The position numbers were made by a program, and so were the translations under genes. The notes under the pieces were generated by a model, which saw only the letters and a list, made by a program, of their open reading frames with translations, was not told the DNA's origin and did not search any database. Of a stretch of DNA of 64,000 bases, positions 12,758-25,566 are shown piece after piece (the first letter of the stretch is position 1; the number at the start of each line of letters is the position of its first letter). This DNA comes from Tachypleus tridentatus (Eukaryota > Arthropoda > Merostomata > Xiphosura > Limulidae). Where the stretch lies: contig NC_134830.1 of assembly GCF_004210375.1 (NCBI RefSeq), forward strand, positions 60,817,576 through 60,881,575. The letters run 5' to 3'.

Positions 12758-12995
12758 CCCATAGAAACAGAAATACAGAATGTGAAACCGCAAATTTGCG
12801 TGTATCTTCGCATGGACCCAACAAACCTCCAGGCCACATTTGGTGAAGATCCGTCAAGCAGTGATGAAGTAATAATAGAAAAAAAAATCGCCCATAAAAA
12901 CTGCAAGACGCAAACTGTAAAACTAAAAAATTGTATGCATCTCCCCATGGACCCAGGGAACCTCCATGCCAAATTTGGTGCAGATCCATCTACAC
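12758..12995. repeat. 133-bp unit in two diverged tandem copies
   Basis: Two units begin cccatagaaac (12758) and cccataaaaac (12891). Each contains a block of about 45 bases running catggaccca ... aacctcca.gcca.atttggtg.agatcc, at 12811-12853 and 12947-12989. The block is better conserved between copies than the DNA around it. Open frames across it on both strands reflect the repeat, not a demonstrated gene. An A18 run (12728-12746) lies just upstream. Confidence 0.65.
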
Positions 12996-13559
12996 TGTGC
13001 TAAGAGACATACAACAGACAGTACTATTGTATTTATACAGCTATGACATAATACTTGGAATCCTTCACTTTATTCACCATGTACTTGTTGGGGAAGAGTT
13101 AAGATAGTTCAACGTTGAGTGAAGAACAATGCTCCTGAAGATAACGGGAAGAGAAGGAGCCAATTTTTCTGAAGTAACCATTTTACTTGCAGTTACTTCA
13201 TTTCACAGTTTTGTTTAACTTATTTCACAAGTTCTGAATGTCGGACAGTTAACCAGTGTCTTATTTTGACAACTGTTGACTGACTATGATGACATGATAA
13301 TTGTGATGTAATCACTGTTAACTATAAATGATCAGTGCTTTTTTTAACTTCTTGCCAACTGTGCATGAGTGGAAAACATACAAATATAAATTCATTTATT
13401 CACTTAATTCTGCCCAGACGAAGTGAAACAAATACAATATGAAATTTTCTACAAGGGTTGTACTTTAATGTATACGACGGACCTTGTAAGTAAGAGTTAA
13501 CGCGCAAGTTGTCGCGAGCTGTCCTGTATGTAACGTTCCTGTATGATATAAAAATAAAA

Positions 13560-14500
13560 ACTCAACGATATCTTCCTTTGCATAACTTTCTTGAACAATA
13601 TAAATAAAAAAATACTCGACAATTAATTCCTATACATAATTTTCCTACACGATAACAATTCAGTTATCACGTTATGTATATAACTTTCCCATGATGTATA
13701 AAAGACTCAACAACCACATTCCATGTATAAATTTCCTCTACGATATCAACAATGACTCAATAATTAAATACCACACATAACCTTTCTGTATAATAATAAC
13801 AACTCAACAATCATATTCCATGTATAAATTTCCTTTACGATATCAACAATGACTCAATAATTAAATACCACACATAACCTTTCTGTATAATAATAACAAC
13901 TCAACAATCACATTCCATGTATAAATTTCCTTTACGATATCAACAATGACTCAATTAATTAAATCAACAATCACACATAACCTACGATATCTGTATGATA
14001 ATCAACAACTCAATAATTACATCCCATGACTCAATAATTAAATAATCTTTCTGATAATAACAACTCAATAATTACATCCCATGTCTAATCTTTCTGTATA
14101 ATAATAACAACTCAACAATTACATTCCGTGTATAACTTCCTCTACGGTATCAACAATGACTCAATAATTACATCCCATATCTAACCTTCATGTGTGATGT
14201 AACAGCGACTCGACATTTACATACCATACATAATTTTTCTTTATGAAAACAACAAAAACTCAATAATTACATTGAATGTTTAATTTTCTTGTATGATGTA
14301 ATAACGACTTAACAATTACATCACATACATAACGTTTTTATATTATCACAACAAATACTCAACAGTTACGTCTCGTATTTAATATATATAATTCCCTTGT
14401 GTGATATACCAACGAATCATCTAGAGAATTGCACTCATAATTTTCTTGTATGATGTAACAACGACTTATTTATGACATCCCATACTAAGTAATCCATCCC
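13560..14500. repeat. degenerate AT-rich minisatellite, about 97-bp period
   Basis: The phrase tatcaacaatgactcaat recurs at 13744, 13841 and 13938, exactly 97 bp apart. Each unit alternates two related halves: one with actcaataattaaatac and cacataacctttctgtat, the other with actcaacaatca and ccatgtataaatttcc. Copies decay towards both ends and the period becomes irregular after 13980. Confidence 0.75.
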
Positions 14501-15559
14501 ATATATATCTATACATAGCTTTTTTGTTCTTTAACATAAAAAACTCAACAATTTTCTATATTCTGACAAAAAATCCACATATATACACACACATACAGGT
14601 ATAATGTAAATGATGAACATTTCGGGCACATGATTAAATATTTTTCAGCCCAATAGATAGCGCTACGTATCAATGGTCGACAGTTTCTAAAGGTAAAGTA
14701 TATACTTTATACACTATAACATAAAAAGGTAAAAAAACAAGAGTGTTCACAAATTATTAATTTTAAAATGAAGTAGGAATTCATCTATTATGAATAACAG
14801 AACAAGAAATAAAAACAACCATCACAGATTTATAAAATTTAATCCCTTCTTTGGCAGCTTTATATACTTATCTTATAAATTTGTGATTATGGTTTTATTT
14901 CTTCTTTGGTTACTTTTTATAGCAGGATCTCTACTTTATTTTAAAATTCATAATTTTGTGATACTCTCGTATTATCTGCTAACACACTCAATATGTTTTT
15001 TTTTGTGTATAAATATCCATTAAATAATTTTTTCTCACAACCATAATTATCATAGGAAACATTTCGATGAGCCCTCACCAGCATACTGTGTAAATAATAA
15101 AAAAATATTAAATTTGATGAACCTAATAGTTTCTAAGATATGTTTCTAGATATTTATGTTATTAATGTTTGTATCACCATAGAGGCTACCAAAAGAAACT
15201 ACAGACTTAAAAACCTCTCATATTTAAATTTATTGTAATTTCAAATGTGTAAGACATAGAACACTTTCCATCATGCCATCGTGTGTTGGTGTGTTTAAAA
15301 ATCGAATGAAAGAGTGTCCTTTCACACAATGCCGGTAAAAAGAAGAGTGACCCAGTTTTCGGGTTATCGCCCACATAATGTTTCTGATGATTCTAATTGC
15401 TTTACGAGGGAAAAGTATAAGGTAGACTTGAAAAGAAAAATTCCTTTATGCTAGTTGGTTCATATATTGGTTTTCTTTTAGTTATTTAATAGAAAACCTT
15501 AAAATATTGGAAGAATTCAATACGTTAACATGTTGTTAAACGTGTATTATGTTGGAATT

Positions 15560-15810
15560 ATATTACGTTTTCGGCCCGGCACTGTCAAGTGGTTTGGGCG
15601 CTCGATTCGCTTCGCTTCTTCTTTATTGGTATTTGGGTATGTTGAATTTTTAAATATCCAGGAGGGTCAGGTGCACGAGACCTCTTCCTCCATCTCTAGC
15701 TTTTATGTCGACTACTATTAAGAATATGTTGTTGTTGTAGTGCTTTTGGACCAGAGTATCCCACAGTACTCCGGCCCTTTTCAGGGCAATGTTCATGTAT
15801 TGTCTTGATT
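15560..15810. repeat. unclassified repeat-like segment with tRNA-like start
   Basis: Begins cggcccggcactgtcaagtg and gggcgctcgattcgc, which resemble the SINE head. What follows is unlike the SINE core: a ggagggtcaggtgcacgaga block, then a ttgttgttgtag and ccagagtatcccacagtact block. It may be a chimeric or unrelated retroelement piece. There is no other copy in the window to compare. Confidence 0.3.
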
Positions 15811-16186
15811 TGCCCCCTTTTTTTTCCTTTATCCATTTTTTTCCTCTTTTATTCAAGTTTTATTTTTTCACTTTTATTCGTATATATTTTTTCCACATAT
15901 ATATATATATCCTTTTTCCATATATATTTATCAGAAAAATAGAATAATAATAATAAAAATAAATAATATAAAAATAAAAAAGAAAGGAAAAAATAAAACA
16001 TAAAAAAGAAATAATACTAGTTTTAAGCGTCTAGTGCGTAATGCCCAGTTTGATTTATATTTCTTAAATATATATTTATAGGAGAGAGGTACTTAAGACT
16101 ATGTTCATCATGCACGTAGTATCTGTTTAGATCACACATTAAGTCATTTTTATGCCAATTCTTATTAAAATAGTTTAGTGCATTAT

Positions 16187-16225
16187 GCAAGAGTCTTACA
16201 GATACAATATCTGTAAGACTCTTGC
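16187..16225. repeat. perfect 18-bp inverted repeat with 3-base loop
   Basis: Arms at 16187-16204 and 16208-16225 are exact reverse complements around the loop caa. The right arm abuts the start of the SINE at 16222. The SINE lacks its first ~25 head bases, and the hairpin sits exactly where they should be. Confidence 0.85.
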
Positions 16226-16472
16226 GCTCGACTCGTAATCTGAGGAACACGAGTTCGAATTCCCGTCACACCAAACATGCTCGCCATTTCAGTCGTGGGG
16301 GCATTATAATGTGATGGTAAATTCCACTATTCGTTGGTAAAAGAGTAGCCCAAGGGTTGGCGGTGGGTGGTGATGACTAGCTGCCTTTCCTCTAGTCTTA
16401 CACTGCTAAATTAGGGACGGTTAGCACAGATAGCTCTCGTGTAGCTTTGCGCGAAATGAAATACAAACAAAG
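16222..16472 (+). repeat. tRNA-derived SINE, 5'-truncated
   Basis: Starts gcgctcgactcgtaatctga, keeps the B box (gagttcgaattcc), the core and the tail gcgcgaaatgaaatacaaac. The 5' end is replaced by the inverted repeat at 16187-16225. Confidence 0.9.
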
Positions 16473-16537
16473 AATAAATAAATTTAAAAGCTGTTTTTTT
16501 TTTTTTCCAGTTTGTATATACCTTATTTATTTATATG

Positions 16538-16661
16538 CCTGTCAGTGGCAGAACAGTAAGCATCTATACTTATTGTACTAAAAACGTGGTTTCAAAACCC
16601 GTGGCGGTCACATCACAAATAATCTATTCTATATCTTTGTGCTTAACAACAAACAAACATA
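16538..16661 (+). repeat. SINE family 3 copy, diverged
   Basis: Shows cagtggcagaacagtaagca, then gtttcaaaacccgtggcggtc and the tail ctttgtgcttaacaacaaac. Confidence 0.6.
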
Positions 16662-16770
16662 TTATGTATATATGTGTGTGTACAGCTAACAAACAAACAA
16701 ATAATTTATATATGCATATCTATGTATCTATCTATCTATGTATATAATAAACAAATATATATATATATAT
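16655..16770. repeat. microsatellite-rich stretch
   Basis: Mixed (AAAC)n, (TATC)n and (AT)n runs. These create the short open frames seen on the plus strand here. Confidence 0.7.
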
Positions 16771-17894
16771 GTATGGTTGTATACAGATTTTACATAATTA
16801 CTGTGTTTAGAATGATGAAATTTAATGTTTCTTTTCAGTACTACATAACAATACATTTGTTCAAAGATTCATGGAAAAATTCCACTGACCTACCTCTGTA
16901 CTCGTAACAAATGATGTAATGCAAAGTTTAACGACATTATTCATTCGGAACGGAGGTTCAAGCTGTTTAAAATGAAGGCTACTTCCGGCTGTAACCATGT
17001 CAAAGTGAGTCCAAATCTACGAAGTGCGGGTCTGAAGTTGAATGACATCAATAGAGAGCGCTGTTCACGTTGGCTGTCTAATATTAAATAAATCGTTATT
17101 TACACGACCTTTGTCAAAAACGGGAGTAATCACAATTATTTAATGTATTTTAGAGAACGTCTCAATAAGTGTTATACTGTGTTGTGATTAACCTCAATAG
17201 AAATGGAACTAAAAAATTGGTTCTACGAGGCCACATTTAACACCGAAACTTGGTTCTCTCGAATCACACTAAACAGTAGTGTTTAAAAAAAAAAAGATGT
17301 GACCTTGAGAGATGAAGGGGTACCAGGGGATACGTGTATTTATAGTTTGGTCACATGGTGCGTAAAATGAGTATTTTCCGTTTTTTCGTTTAACTTATCC
17401 GTTAATTTAGGCGTTTTCTTTGACGTATATCAGAATTGACGCGAACAAGTACTATTCCACCACCCATGTACCCGCGCCATTTATAATCACTTAATTGGAT
17501 TGTCTCAAGACCTTTTTCTATATTTCTCTCTTACCCAGTGAAATTTTGAGCCACGCCTGTCTACTTTGAAAGAGATAAACTATGACTAGCAGAGAAAGAA
17601 TGTTGGCAGTTTGTTTTTACGCTATCTCTTTCAATAGCCCGAGATCATACATGTCATAGCCAGCTATTTAAACCTGCTCTTAGCGTTCACATTCAACTAA
17701 CGTACAGTCTTGTACGCTGATAGAGAAAGATTAACATTTCTTTTTTATTAGGATTTTCTAAATCACGTTACTTATTATAGAAGACTGAACTCTCACTAGT
17801 GGCTAGTTCTTTTCTCTCAGTTTGTTAAATATTTTTTTATAATTATCAATCCAGCAACTTGTTTTTGTTTTGTTTTTCATATGTTTTTTAGAGC

Positions 17895-18141
17895 AGTGAT
17901 TTCTAAATTCTTTTTGTCTGAGGCTCCTTTAATGGGAAGAAAAAGTTAGATGGCCTCCGACCTATAACTTTAGTGATTGCAAAACAGTGCCGTAGTAAAA
18001 CGATAACCTCCTTTCGACATACTGTATCATTCAAACAAACAAACAATAAAAATAATAGAAATTAATTCAGCTTATTTGTTTTCAGCTTTTTTTTTTTTTT
18101 GGCAGCCCTCCAGAGGGCCGCAGCTCACACTTAGGGAAACA
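17895..18141. mobile_element. possible hAT-type non-autonomous element
   Basis: The left end (cagtgatttctaaattc) and the right end read on the other strand (cactgaaactgtttccctaa) both resemble the CAGTGGTTC-type termini seen in hAT transposons. The interior has no transposase frame. It contains an A/C-rich run (caaacaaacaaac) and an oligo-T. Target duplications are not clear, so this is tentative. Confidence 0.35.
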
Positions 18142-19236
18142 GTTTCAGTGGATGAGTTTACAAAGCGGCGATAGAAGGAACGTAGTCCAAGAACTTGTGT
18201 GGTGTTGTGTAATTTGGGACATTACTGGCAACAATTGTAGACCAGATGGATTATTCTACGCCATACTGTGTAGTTAATGATATCGAGGTTAAAAATTTTC
18301 AGCACTCACAGAGGTAGGTATAGCTGTTTTAAGCCTTGCATCCTTTGTCCGTTGTTTCATCATTTAAACCAAACTTTTGACCCTTTGTCAAGTGAATCTT
18401 ATTCTCTTAAACAGAAGTGTCGCTCAGTATTTAAAAGATTTGGGGCTCGGGCCCTTTGGTGTGGACATTTTCGGCATTTCACTATTATATCGATCATGGT
18501 TTTCTATTTGTTTTTTACTAACGATGGATTCGGAGCACGGTTTTGTGCACCAGTGCCCAGATTCGTCTCTGCTCTTACTTTCTTCTTACCAAAGTAATTC
18601 TGCTTCGATATTAATTATTTTAACAGTTTACGTTATTGAGCAAATATGAAGATGCTAAGTACAATACACATAATGAAAATTTTTATACTTTGGAAGTCAA
18701 AATCTACAAATTAGCTTTATTAGTGTTGATAGGCTTAAGTTTGCAACGAACACTAACACAATTTAACTTATCGTTGTCACTCCACAAAACGAACAACTTA
18801 TCTTCGTCGGAATAACCTCGTTAATTACAGAACTCAATTAACTAACTTATTAGAAAACTCAATTAAGTAATATCGTTACTTTAGACTCAGTAATGAATAA
18901 TAACATATTTTAGCTTAACTCGTATTTTATGCTCTTTAAATCGTTTCTTAATATATCAAGAAGCATCTAGAGTCTAGACAATAAGCTAAGCCTGTCATGC
19001 TGCATAGAACGTCATTTGACCAAAAAACAGTTTAAACGTCTGAATTGAAAATAACCCAAACGAAAACAACCGACAATAGTATCATGAATATCTTACAACA
19101 TAGAACGATTATAATTTCTAAGGCATTTGTTTTATTTCGAATTATAAAATTATTTGCCGTTGCAATACTTCCGATGCTCATGTCGAAAATGTGGTCAAAA
19201 TTGTCAAACGAACTGAAAATTATTCTGGAGTGAAGT

Positions 19237-19345
19237 TGTTTGTTTGGAATTAAGCACAAAGCTACACAGTTGGCTATCTGTGCTCTGCCCACCACGAGTA
19301 TCGAAACCCAGTTTCTAGCAGTGTGAGTATGAAGTGAGAATCCCA
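19237..19345 (-). repeat. SINE family 3 copy
   Basis: In reverse: ttaagcacaaagctacacag, ggctatctgtgctctgccca, then cgagtatcgaaacccagttt with the inverted B-box-like core. Confidence 0.75.
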
Positions 19346-19464
19346 CTAGGCAAATAAAAGAAACATAACACATACACGTGTAGTAGCCATGTATGGTTTC
19401 AATGACAAATAACAATTGATGAGATAGATCATCGTTTGGTTATACGTTATCTAACTGGTTACGA

Positions 19465-19735
19465 CTGCCCGGCCTGGTTCTTTTGTTAGCGAGCTTGGAT
19501 CCTGAATCCTTGTGTACGTAGTTCGCAAACAGTTGCCTTAAAAACGCGCTCCGCACTTCAGAACGAGGGTGCATTATAGCAGTGACAGTTAAATTTCTCT
19601 ATTCAGTTATATAAGAGTTGTCGAAAAGTTGGTAGTGATTACAGTTGTCTAATTGCCTTCCATAAGATCTATCAATTCGAAACTAAGGACCGGTATGTGC
19701 GAACAGTTCTTTGAAGCTTTACAATTAGAACAACA
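19465..19735 (+). repeat. divergent SINE, older subfamily
   Basis: The head reads cccggcctggttcttttgtt and agcgagcttggatcctgaat. The body keeps only a loose version of the main-family core (gcattatagcagtgacagtt, ttgccttcca) and the tail gaagctttacaattagaaca. Confidence 0.5.
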
Positions 19736-20663
19736 TAATTTCTTCCAGTAATACTTATTTTTTATGACTGGGTTGTAACGTTGTTGTGTAAATTTTGTTT
19801 ATAAAAAATTGGCTTTTAGAAAGTTGCTTATTACATTTTGCATTGTACAATCAGAGATATTTAGAGAAAGTGAACGGATGTAGTTACGGTTCTGAGTTCT
19901 TTATATCGTTCAACACTCAAGTAGTTTGTCATAGCTTTTGAGTAAAAGCAACTTATTAAAAAAATATATTTTTGTCTAGTTTTCTAACGAAATCAAAATG
20001 TACGTTTTGTTTGCACAACTAAGGAAGCTTTTCTTGTTCCAAAGTGTAATTATTATACGATAATTTAACCTGATGAAAGTGTTCTATTAAATCTAATATA
20101 TATAATATTGTGATGCATAGTGGCCCCTTGTATCATCCTATACCTACTTGATATCACTTTGTACATATTTGTTCTCGTGTAATCTAATATAAAGCGTAGC
20201 TTTTAGCTTAGTTTTAGGGCTGCACTTGTACATGATTGGGCCAAGTGAATTTGACAAAGCATGCTGTAATGTATTTTCGAAACCTTATTCTATTATTTCT
20301 GTTTATTCATTTTGACTGTCTTTGTAACAACATTTGTTCTAATTTTTTCAGCTTTTTTACCTTTTTTTTTACGATTTACAGCCGACAAGAGTGACTCCTA
20401 CACTGACTTAAATAAATTATTATTAGAAATATGTTAACGAAAAACAATCAAGTTGAAGCTTTCTCAGTGTATAAAATAAAACTGAAGATTAAATTCAGGT
20501 TTACGTAGTATATTTTTTTAAAGGAGTATGTCACACCAAGATTTTCGACAATTTAAAACAGTTATAGAAAAACTAAATCAAATTATTTAAAAATTTTTAG
20601 CTGAAGCTAAATATCATTTAACAAGCTTTTCTTCTAAGTTTCGCGCATTTAATTAAGGATGTA

Positions 20664-20765
20664 GTTGTTTTGGATTAAGCACAAAGCTACACAATGAGCT
20701 ATCTGTGCTCTGCCCACCACGGGTGTCGAAACCCGGTTTTTAGCATTGTAAGTCCGCAGACAATT
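20664..20765 (-). repeat. SINE family 3 copy
   Basis: In reverse: ttaagcacaaagctacacaa, tgagctatctgtgctctgcc, gggtgtcgaaacccggtttt, taagtccgcagac. Only about 90 bp separate it from the main-family SINE at 20857. Confidence 0.8.
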
Positions 20766-20856
20766 CGATTAAGTATATCTACTATGAGAAGGAACAAATC
20801 AGCGGAGCGGGTGTCAAATGTTTTAACTGCAATAAATGCTTTCTACATAGAAAAAG

Positions 20857-21132
20857 GCCTGGCATGGCCAAGCGTGTTAAGGCTTGCGACTCGTAATCTG
20901 AGGGTCGCGGGTTCGCATTCCCGTCGCGCCAAACATGCTCGCCCTTTCAGCTGTGGGTGCGTTATAATGTGACGGTCAATCCCATTATTCGTTGGTAAAA
21001 GAGTAGCCCAAGAGTTGGCGGTGGGTGGTGAAGACTAGCTGCCTTCCCTCTAGTCTTACATTGCTGAGTTAGGGACGGCTAGCGCAGATATTCCTCGTGT
21101 AGCTTTGCGCGAAATTTAAAACAAACAAACAA
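20857..21132 (+). repeat. tRNA-derived SINE, full length
   Basis: Starts ggcctggcatggccaagcgt (A-box side), with the B box gggttcgcattcc, complete core and the tail gcgcgaaatttaaaacaaac. The variant reading agcgtgttaagg followed by cgcgcc after the B box is shared with the copies at 39641 and 57185, which suggests a young subfamily. Confidence 0.93.
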
Positions 21133-21944
21133 TGACCTGTTTAACAATATCCGTTTTATACTAGCTAAATTCAACGCGATGAAATTAAATGAATAATGTT
21201 AGATTTGAGTGATAAACAAGCAATATTATGCGAACGAACATCATATATTTTATCACATACATTATGGCGTAACATCACCTGTTTCGGTTCAGTTAAGCAC
21301 TAAACAATGTTTTATTTGACGCCTGACCCTATATTAATTTAGTTTATAATTTAACATACTCCGTTTTATCTCACATAGCAATATCATTCATTTTATGTGG
21401 TCCACCTACACAACTATTTTAGTTATATTAATGTGTACCTATTTCATTTCAATTAACTACATAGCGTAATTTTCCATTTACACATTAACACCGACTATCA
21501 TGCAACACGGCTTGTCGATCCTCTGTATATTACCCATCACCAAACATCAATTTTATCTTTGAATTGTCTTAAATAATAACCACAATCTATACTTGTCGTT
21601 GATTATCTGTTGTCACCGCTTTTTGTCTCATCTATAACCACCAATTATGATATATATACTTCACTTAATTTTACAGTCTGACATAATCCATTTAGGCCAA
21701 GTGACACTGGTCACTTGACACTTTCATTTGATGATAGTTATTATATCGGCATTTGAAAGTGTTCAGTGATGAATATTCCCAAATAACAATAGTGTTTGAA
21801 TATATCATGCACGTTTCTTAATTATTGAGTTTTGCAACGAGGATGAAGGAGTCTGAAATACTGCAAGGAATCCGATTGTATAAGCAAGCTGTGAGGTAAT
21901 TTAAAGTATTTAGTACGTGTATATACATTAAAGTGGTTTGTTTG

Positions 21945-21972
21945 TTCTGCATTTCGCGCAAAGCTACACATG
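21945..21972 (-). repeat. SINE tail fragment
   Basis: Only the tail of the main family (tttgttctgcatttcgcgca and aagctacaca) is present; the rest is absent. Confidence 0.5.
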
Positions 21973-22144
21973 AAAAGGAAGATGAAAATATTTATTCTGT
22001 TTACATAGCGGTATACAGTTTACACATGGACATCACAACAAATATTTTGCGGTTTCTGTTGTATTAGTTGAAAATATTAACCTTTTCCTCGAATCTCATA
22101 AGCGAAAGAAGTGGGAGCAAATAATTATTATATTTTTCATTAGT

Positions 22145-22416
22145 TTGGTTTGTTTTAAATTTCGTGCAAAGCTGCATGAGGGCTGTCTGCTCTAGCCATC
22201 CCTAATTTAGCAGTGTAAGACCAATGGGAAGGCAGCTAGTCATCACCACCCACCGCCAACTCTTGGGCTACTCTTTTACCAACGAATAGTGGGATTGACC
22301 GTCACATTATAACGTTCCCACGGCTGAAAGGACGAGCATATTTGGTTGACGGGGATTCGAACCCGCGACCCTTGGATTACGAGTCGAGCGTCTTAACCAC
22401 CTGGCCATGTCGGACC
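22145..22416 (-). repeat. tRNA-derived SINE, full length
   Basis: Reverse-oriented copy with all core blocks and a head ending ccacctggccatgtcggacc. The ggattcgaacccgcgac B-box side is intact. Confidence 0.92.
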
Positions 22417-22479
22417 AAACAGGTCGTATGTCATCGAATGACATATAACAAATGATGTTAGGTCGTTAGCTAAACTATA

Positions 22480-22516
22480 CGAGTCGAGTACTTTAATCAC
22501 CTGGCCATGCCGGGCC
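22480..22516 (-). repeat. isolated SINE head fragment
   Basis: Reads cgagtcgagtactttaatca and cctggccatgccgggcc, the 5' end of a head, 64 bp beyond the end of the previous SINE and in the same orientation. It may be the remnant of a second head (compare 62117-62196). Confidence 0.6.
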
Positions 22517-25500
22517 GTTTCTTTAGTTAAAATAAAACAAATAATAGTGATTTTTTCTTTATAGAGGTAGCCAATAAACCGTAGCTGACCGGATACTTTG
22601 CGCACTACTTTCAATGGTTTTCCATTATTATCAACAATGTAAAAAATAATTTTTTTCTGAACCCGGCAAAAACCTTTCGCATATATTTTGATATTATACA
22701 TTATCAAGACAACTATTTTCCAAAATGGCAGGTTTATTCTAAATAATCCCACCCAAAGTTAAATATGAGCATAACTCGTGCATTTTGTTTTGTACAAACA
22801 TATATATTTTCCATGGTTGTGTGAGAGTTTTGTCGTTGCTTCCGGTAATATATTTCTCTTTGTTGTACCAACCGGAAAAACCTAACCATTCTTTAAAGCA
22901 GACACATTTCCTGTATACAGATATATATAAGGTTTTATATCTTTGTAGTATTCTGAATTGCATTGTATAATTAAACCTATTCTCTGTGCATATTTACATG
23001 TTTTGTGTATTATTTGTAAAATATTCAAATATTTTAGATATAACCTTGTTGAAATGTCGAATTATCTTAAAGCCAGTTCACTTACATTTTTGTATCATAA
23101 TGAGAAATGTGTTTAGAATGAAAATTTGCTTTAAAAATGGTTCACATTCGCGTATGCAACTCATGTTGCGCTTCAAACACTTGTCCTTTGAAACTGTTTG
23201 ACTATCAGTGAAATAAAGAAATCACGTATTTATACATTATAGAGATTAAATTATGCTAATATGCCTACAGTAAAACATTTTTCATACAGTTCCATTTTGG
23301 GTCCAATAAATTTATTTAATCATGTTTAAAATTTTGAAATAATTGTATTTGAATAGTAACAGCAATATTTAGCAAAAATAATTACATTTATAGCCTAAAA
23401 CAATTTAAAGTTTAACTTTGTATATAATCCCTTGTCTTTACGGTTTTATCAGTTAGTTATCTTTCTCAATGAAAACATTATATTTATACTTACAAATGCT
23501 TTAGGTAAAATCTTGATGAAATTTTGGATTCTATTTTCTTTACCGCTGTTAAAGTTTGTTTTTTTTAAACAGTGTTTACATTGGTTGCAAGAAGAAGTTG
23601 TTCTTATTATGGCACAACAATCGAACCTTCGTTCATTAATTGTGTGATGCAAGTTCTCATATTCCAAAAGTTATGCTTGCAAAAATAGGCTTAACGTGAA
23701 AAATACAACATATTAAGCCTAAATTGAATGTCTCTACAGATAAAGAAGACTTACCTTATTATGATACAATTGTACAAAATTTATTCCAAGTTAGTTAAGC
23801 CAGATATAAAATTATTTTAAATAAGTTACTAAAATATGGTTGACACTTAGCAGATATTATTTGAAGTCAATCGTCATATAATTCAACTGTTTTTTGTTTT
23901 GTTTTTAATGAAAGTATTACTTTAATCAAAGCTTTGCGAGAATGTTAGACCACAACTTATAATATTAAGCGTTATATTGAAATATTATGATTATTCTTCG
24001 AGTAATTAAAACTGAAAATAGTGATTCTTAAATCTTGGAACAGTTGGTTAGAAAGCTAGTAAAACAAACAAACAAACATTATCTCCAATTTCAAAATGCA
24101 CAGTTATTGATTATTCAATTTTAAAATGGACAAACATATTATCCAGTGTAAATTTCATTTCGATTTAGGAAAGTAGTATTATTGAAATTCATACATTTAA
24201 GAGGAAATGTGTGATTATTTAATATCCGTCGGCCTACAATAAGTACTTATTAGGCTAAAACACAGACATAGGTTTTGACGGTCAGTAGAATTATTAACAT
24301 ATGATCCAAATACAGGAATCGCAGGGAATAGAAGTCGCATTTGTGAAGAAATTAAAAAGGGCAATACTCGAACCCGTAACTTTGCTTTTTAGTTCTTTAG
24401 GTAAATTATAATGTTGGTTTGAATAGACGTATACGATTCTAAGGCATGTGATTGGCGGTCAACATTGGCATGGGAATCAATACAAATGAATTAGGCACAC
24501 TGAAAGATTATGAAAAAATTGAATAGTGTAAGCATAGTCAAGATCACATAAGTAAATAAGGCTTGACAATAAACCATATACAATATTTGTTGGTCTTTAT
24601 TGGAATAAGCGATTTTGATTCTCGTACACTTATTGATATGGGTGTAGACGAATAATCAAACACTAAAAAATAATCCAGTTGATAAATATTATAACACAGA
24701 CTGTAAAACACTTGCAGAAAACTTATTGTTTGTCAGGATCAAAATGCCCTTCTGAAATAAACATCAGAACAGATACATAGCAGAGGTAATGAGAGAATCA
24801 TAACTTCTACAACGACTAGACTTGTTTCCTTTAACAAACATGATAAACGAACCCTTGTTCTACAACTAGTTATAAGAAGCAAACATTCATACGGGAAATT
24901 CTTTTACGAAATAAAATGCCAGTCATTTATATAAATTTAAGATGTTCAAATTTTCAAGCCTTTTGAAAGGCTGTGCAATGAAAAACTCGCACTATAAAAT
25001 AAGTCGAATCTGTTATATCTCGCTACAGCCAACAGTAAGTAAAACATTAACTAAATCCAACTTAGTTACAATCATTTAATTAAAAGAACTAGATACTTTT
25101 GTTTGTTGGCAGAGAAATAAAAAAAAACACAAAATAGCATTATTTTACAAACAACGAACTAAAAACGTGCGGCATATAGACAATCATAATAATCAATAAT
25201 TCACATCATGGCCAACAGACGGTGTTAAAATGTGTTTTGACAGTCTACATTTGTATTGACTGTTTTAGGAGTCAGGTCCTAACAACAGGTCGTAGAACGA
25301 GCCATAAGCTCTTTAATTTGGGTGACTGCATCATAATCAAGTTCAAAATTTAAATTCTAGACAGAAACATTAGCTGTTTTGTTAACATTATAATAAGTTG
25401 TAGTTATATGTTGAAAAAAATACCATTTAAAGCATCAGGTGGCGACTCTATTTTGTTTCTTTGGTTTGAAAATATTGGTTTATCGAAGCAATTCAACGAC

Positions 25501-25539
25501 TTGTTTATACACTATATTAATTTTGCAGCACATACACAC

Positions 25540-25566
25540 ACACGCGCGCGCTCACGCACACACACA
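25540..25566. repeat. (AC/GC)n microsatellite
   Basis: Alternating purine-pyrimidine run acacacac, gcgcgcgc, then cacacac. It is a potential Z-DNA former. Confidence 0.8.

Noticed and set aside
12685..13003. Three overlapping ORFs of 73-95 codons as genes
   Set aside because: They lie across the 133-bp duplicated unit and an A-run. The peptide repeat mirrors the DNA repeat in both strands.
18277..18649. Two overlapping plus-strand ORFs of 106 and 90 codons
   Set aside because: No supporting splice context, no motif, and neither frame shows a better coding pattern than the other.
20857..20930. Functional tRNA gene, because A- and B-box-like sequences are present
   Set aside because: The head does not fold into a proper cloverleaf with a paired anticodon stem and is always followed by the SINE body.
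22393..22752. 119-codon minus-strand ORF
   Set aside because: Its C-terminal end is the SINE head and the rest has no motif or splice support.
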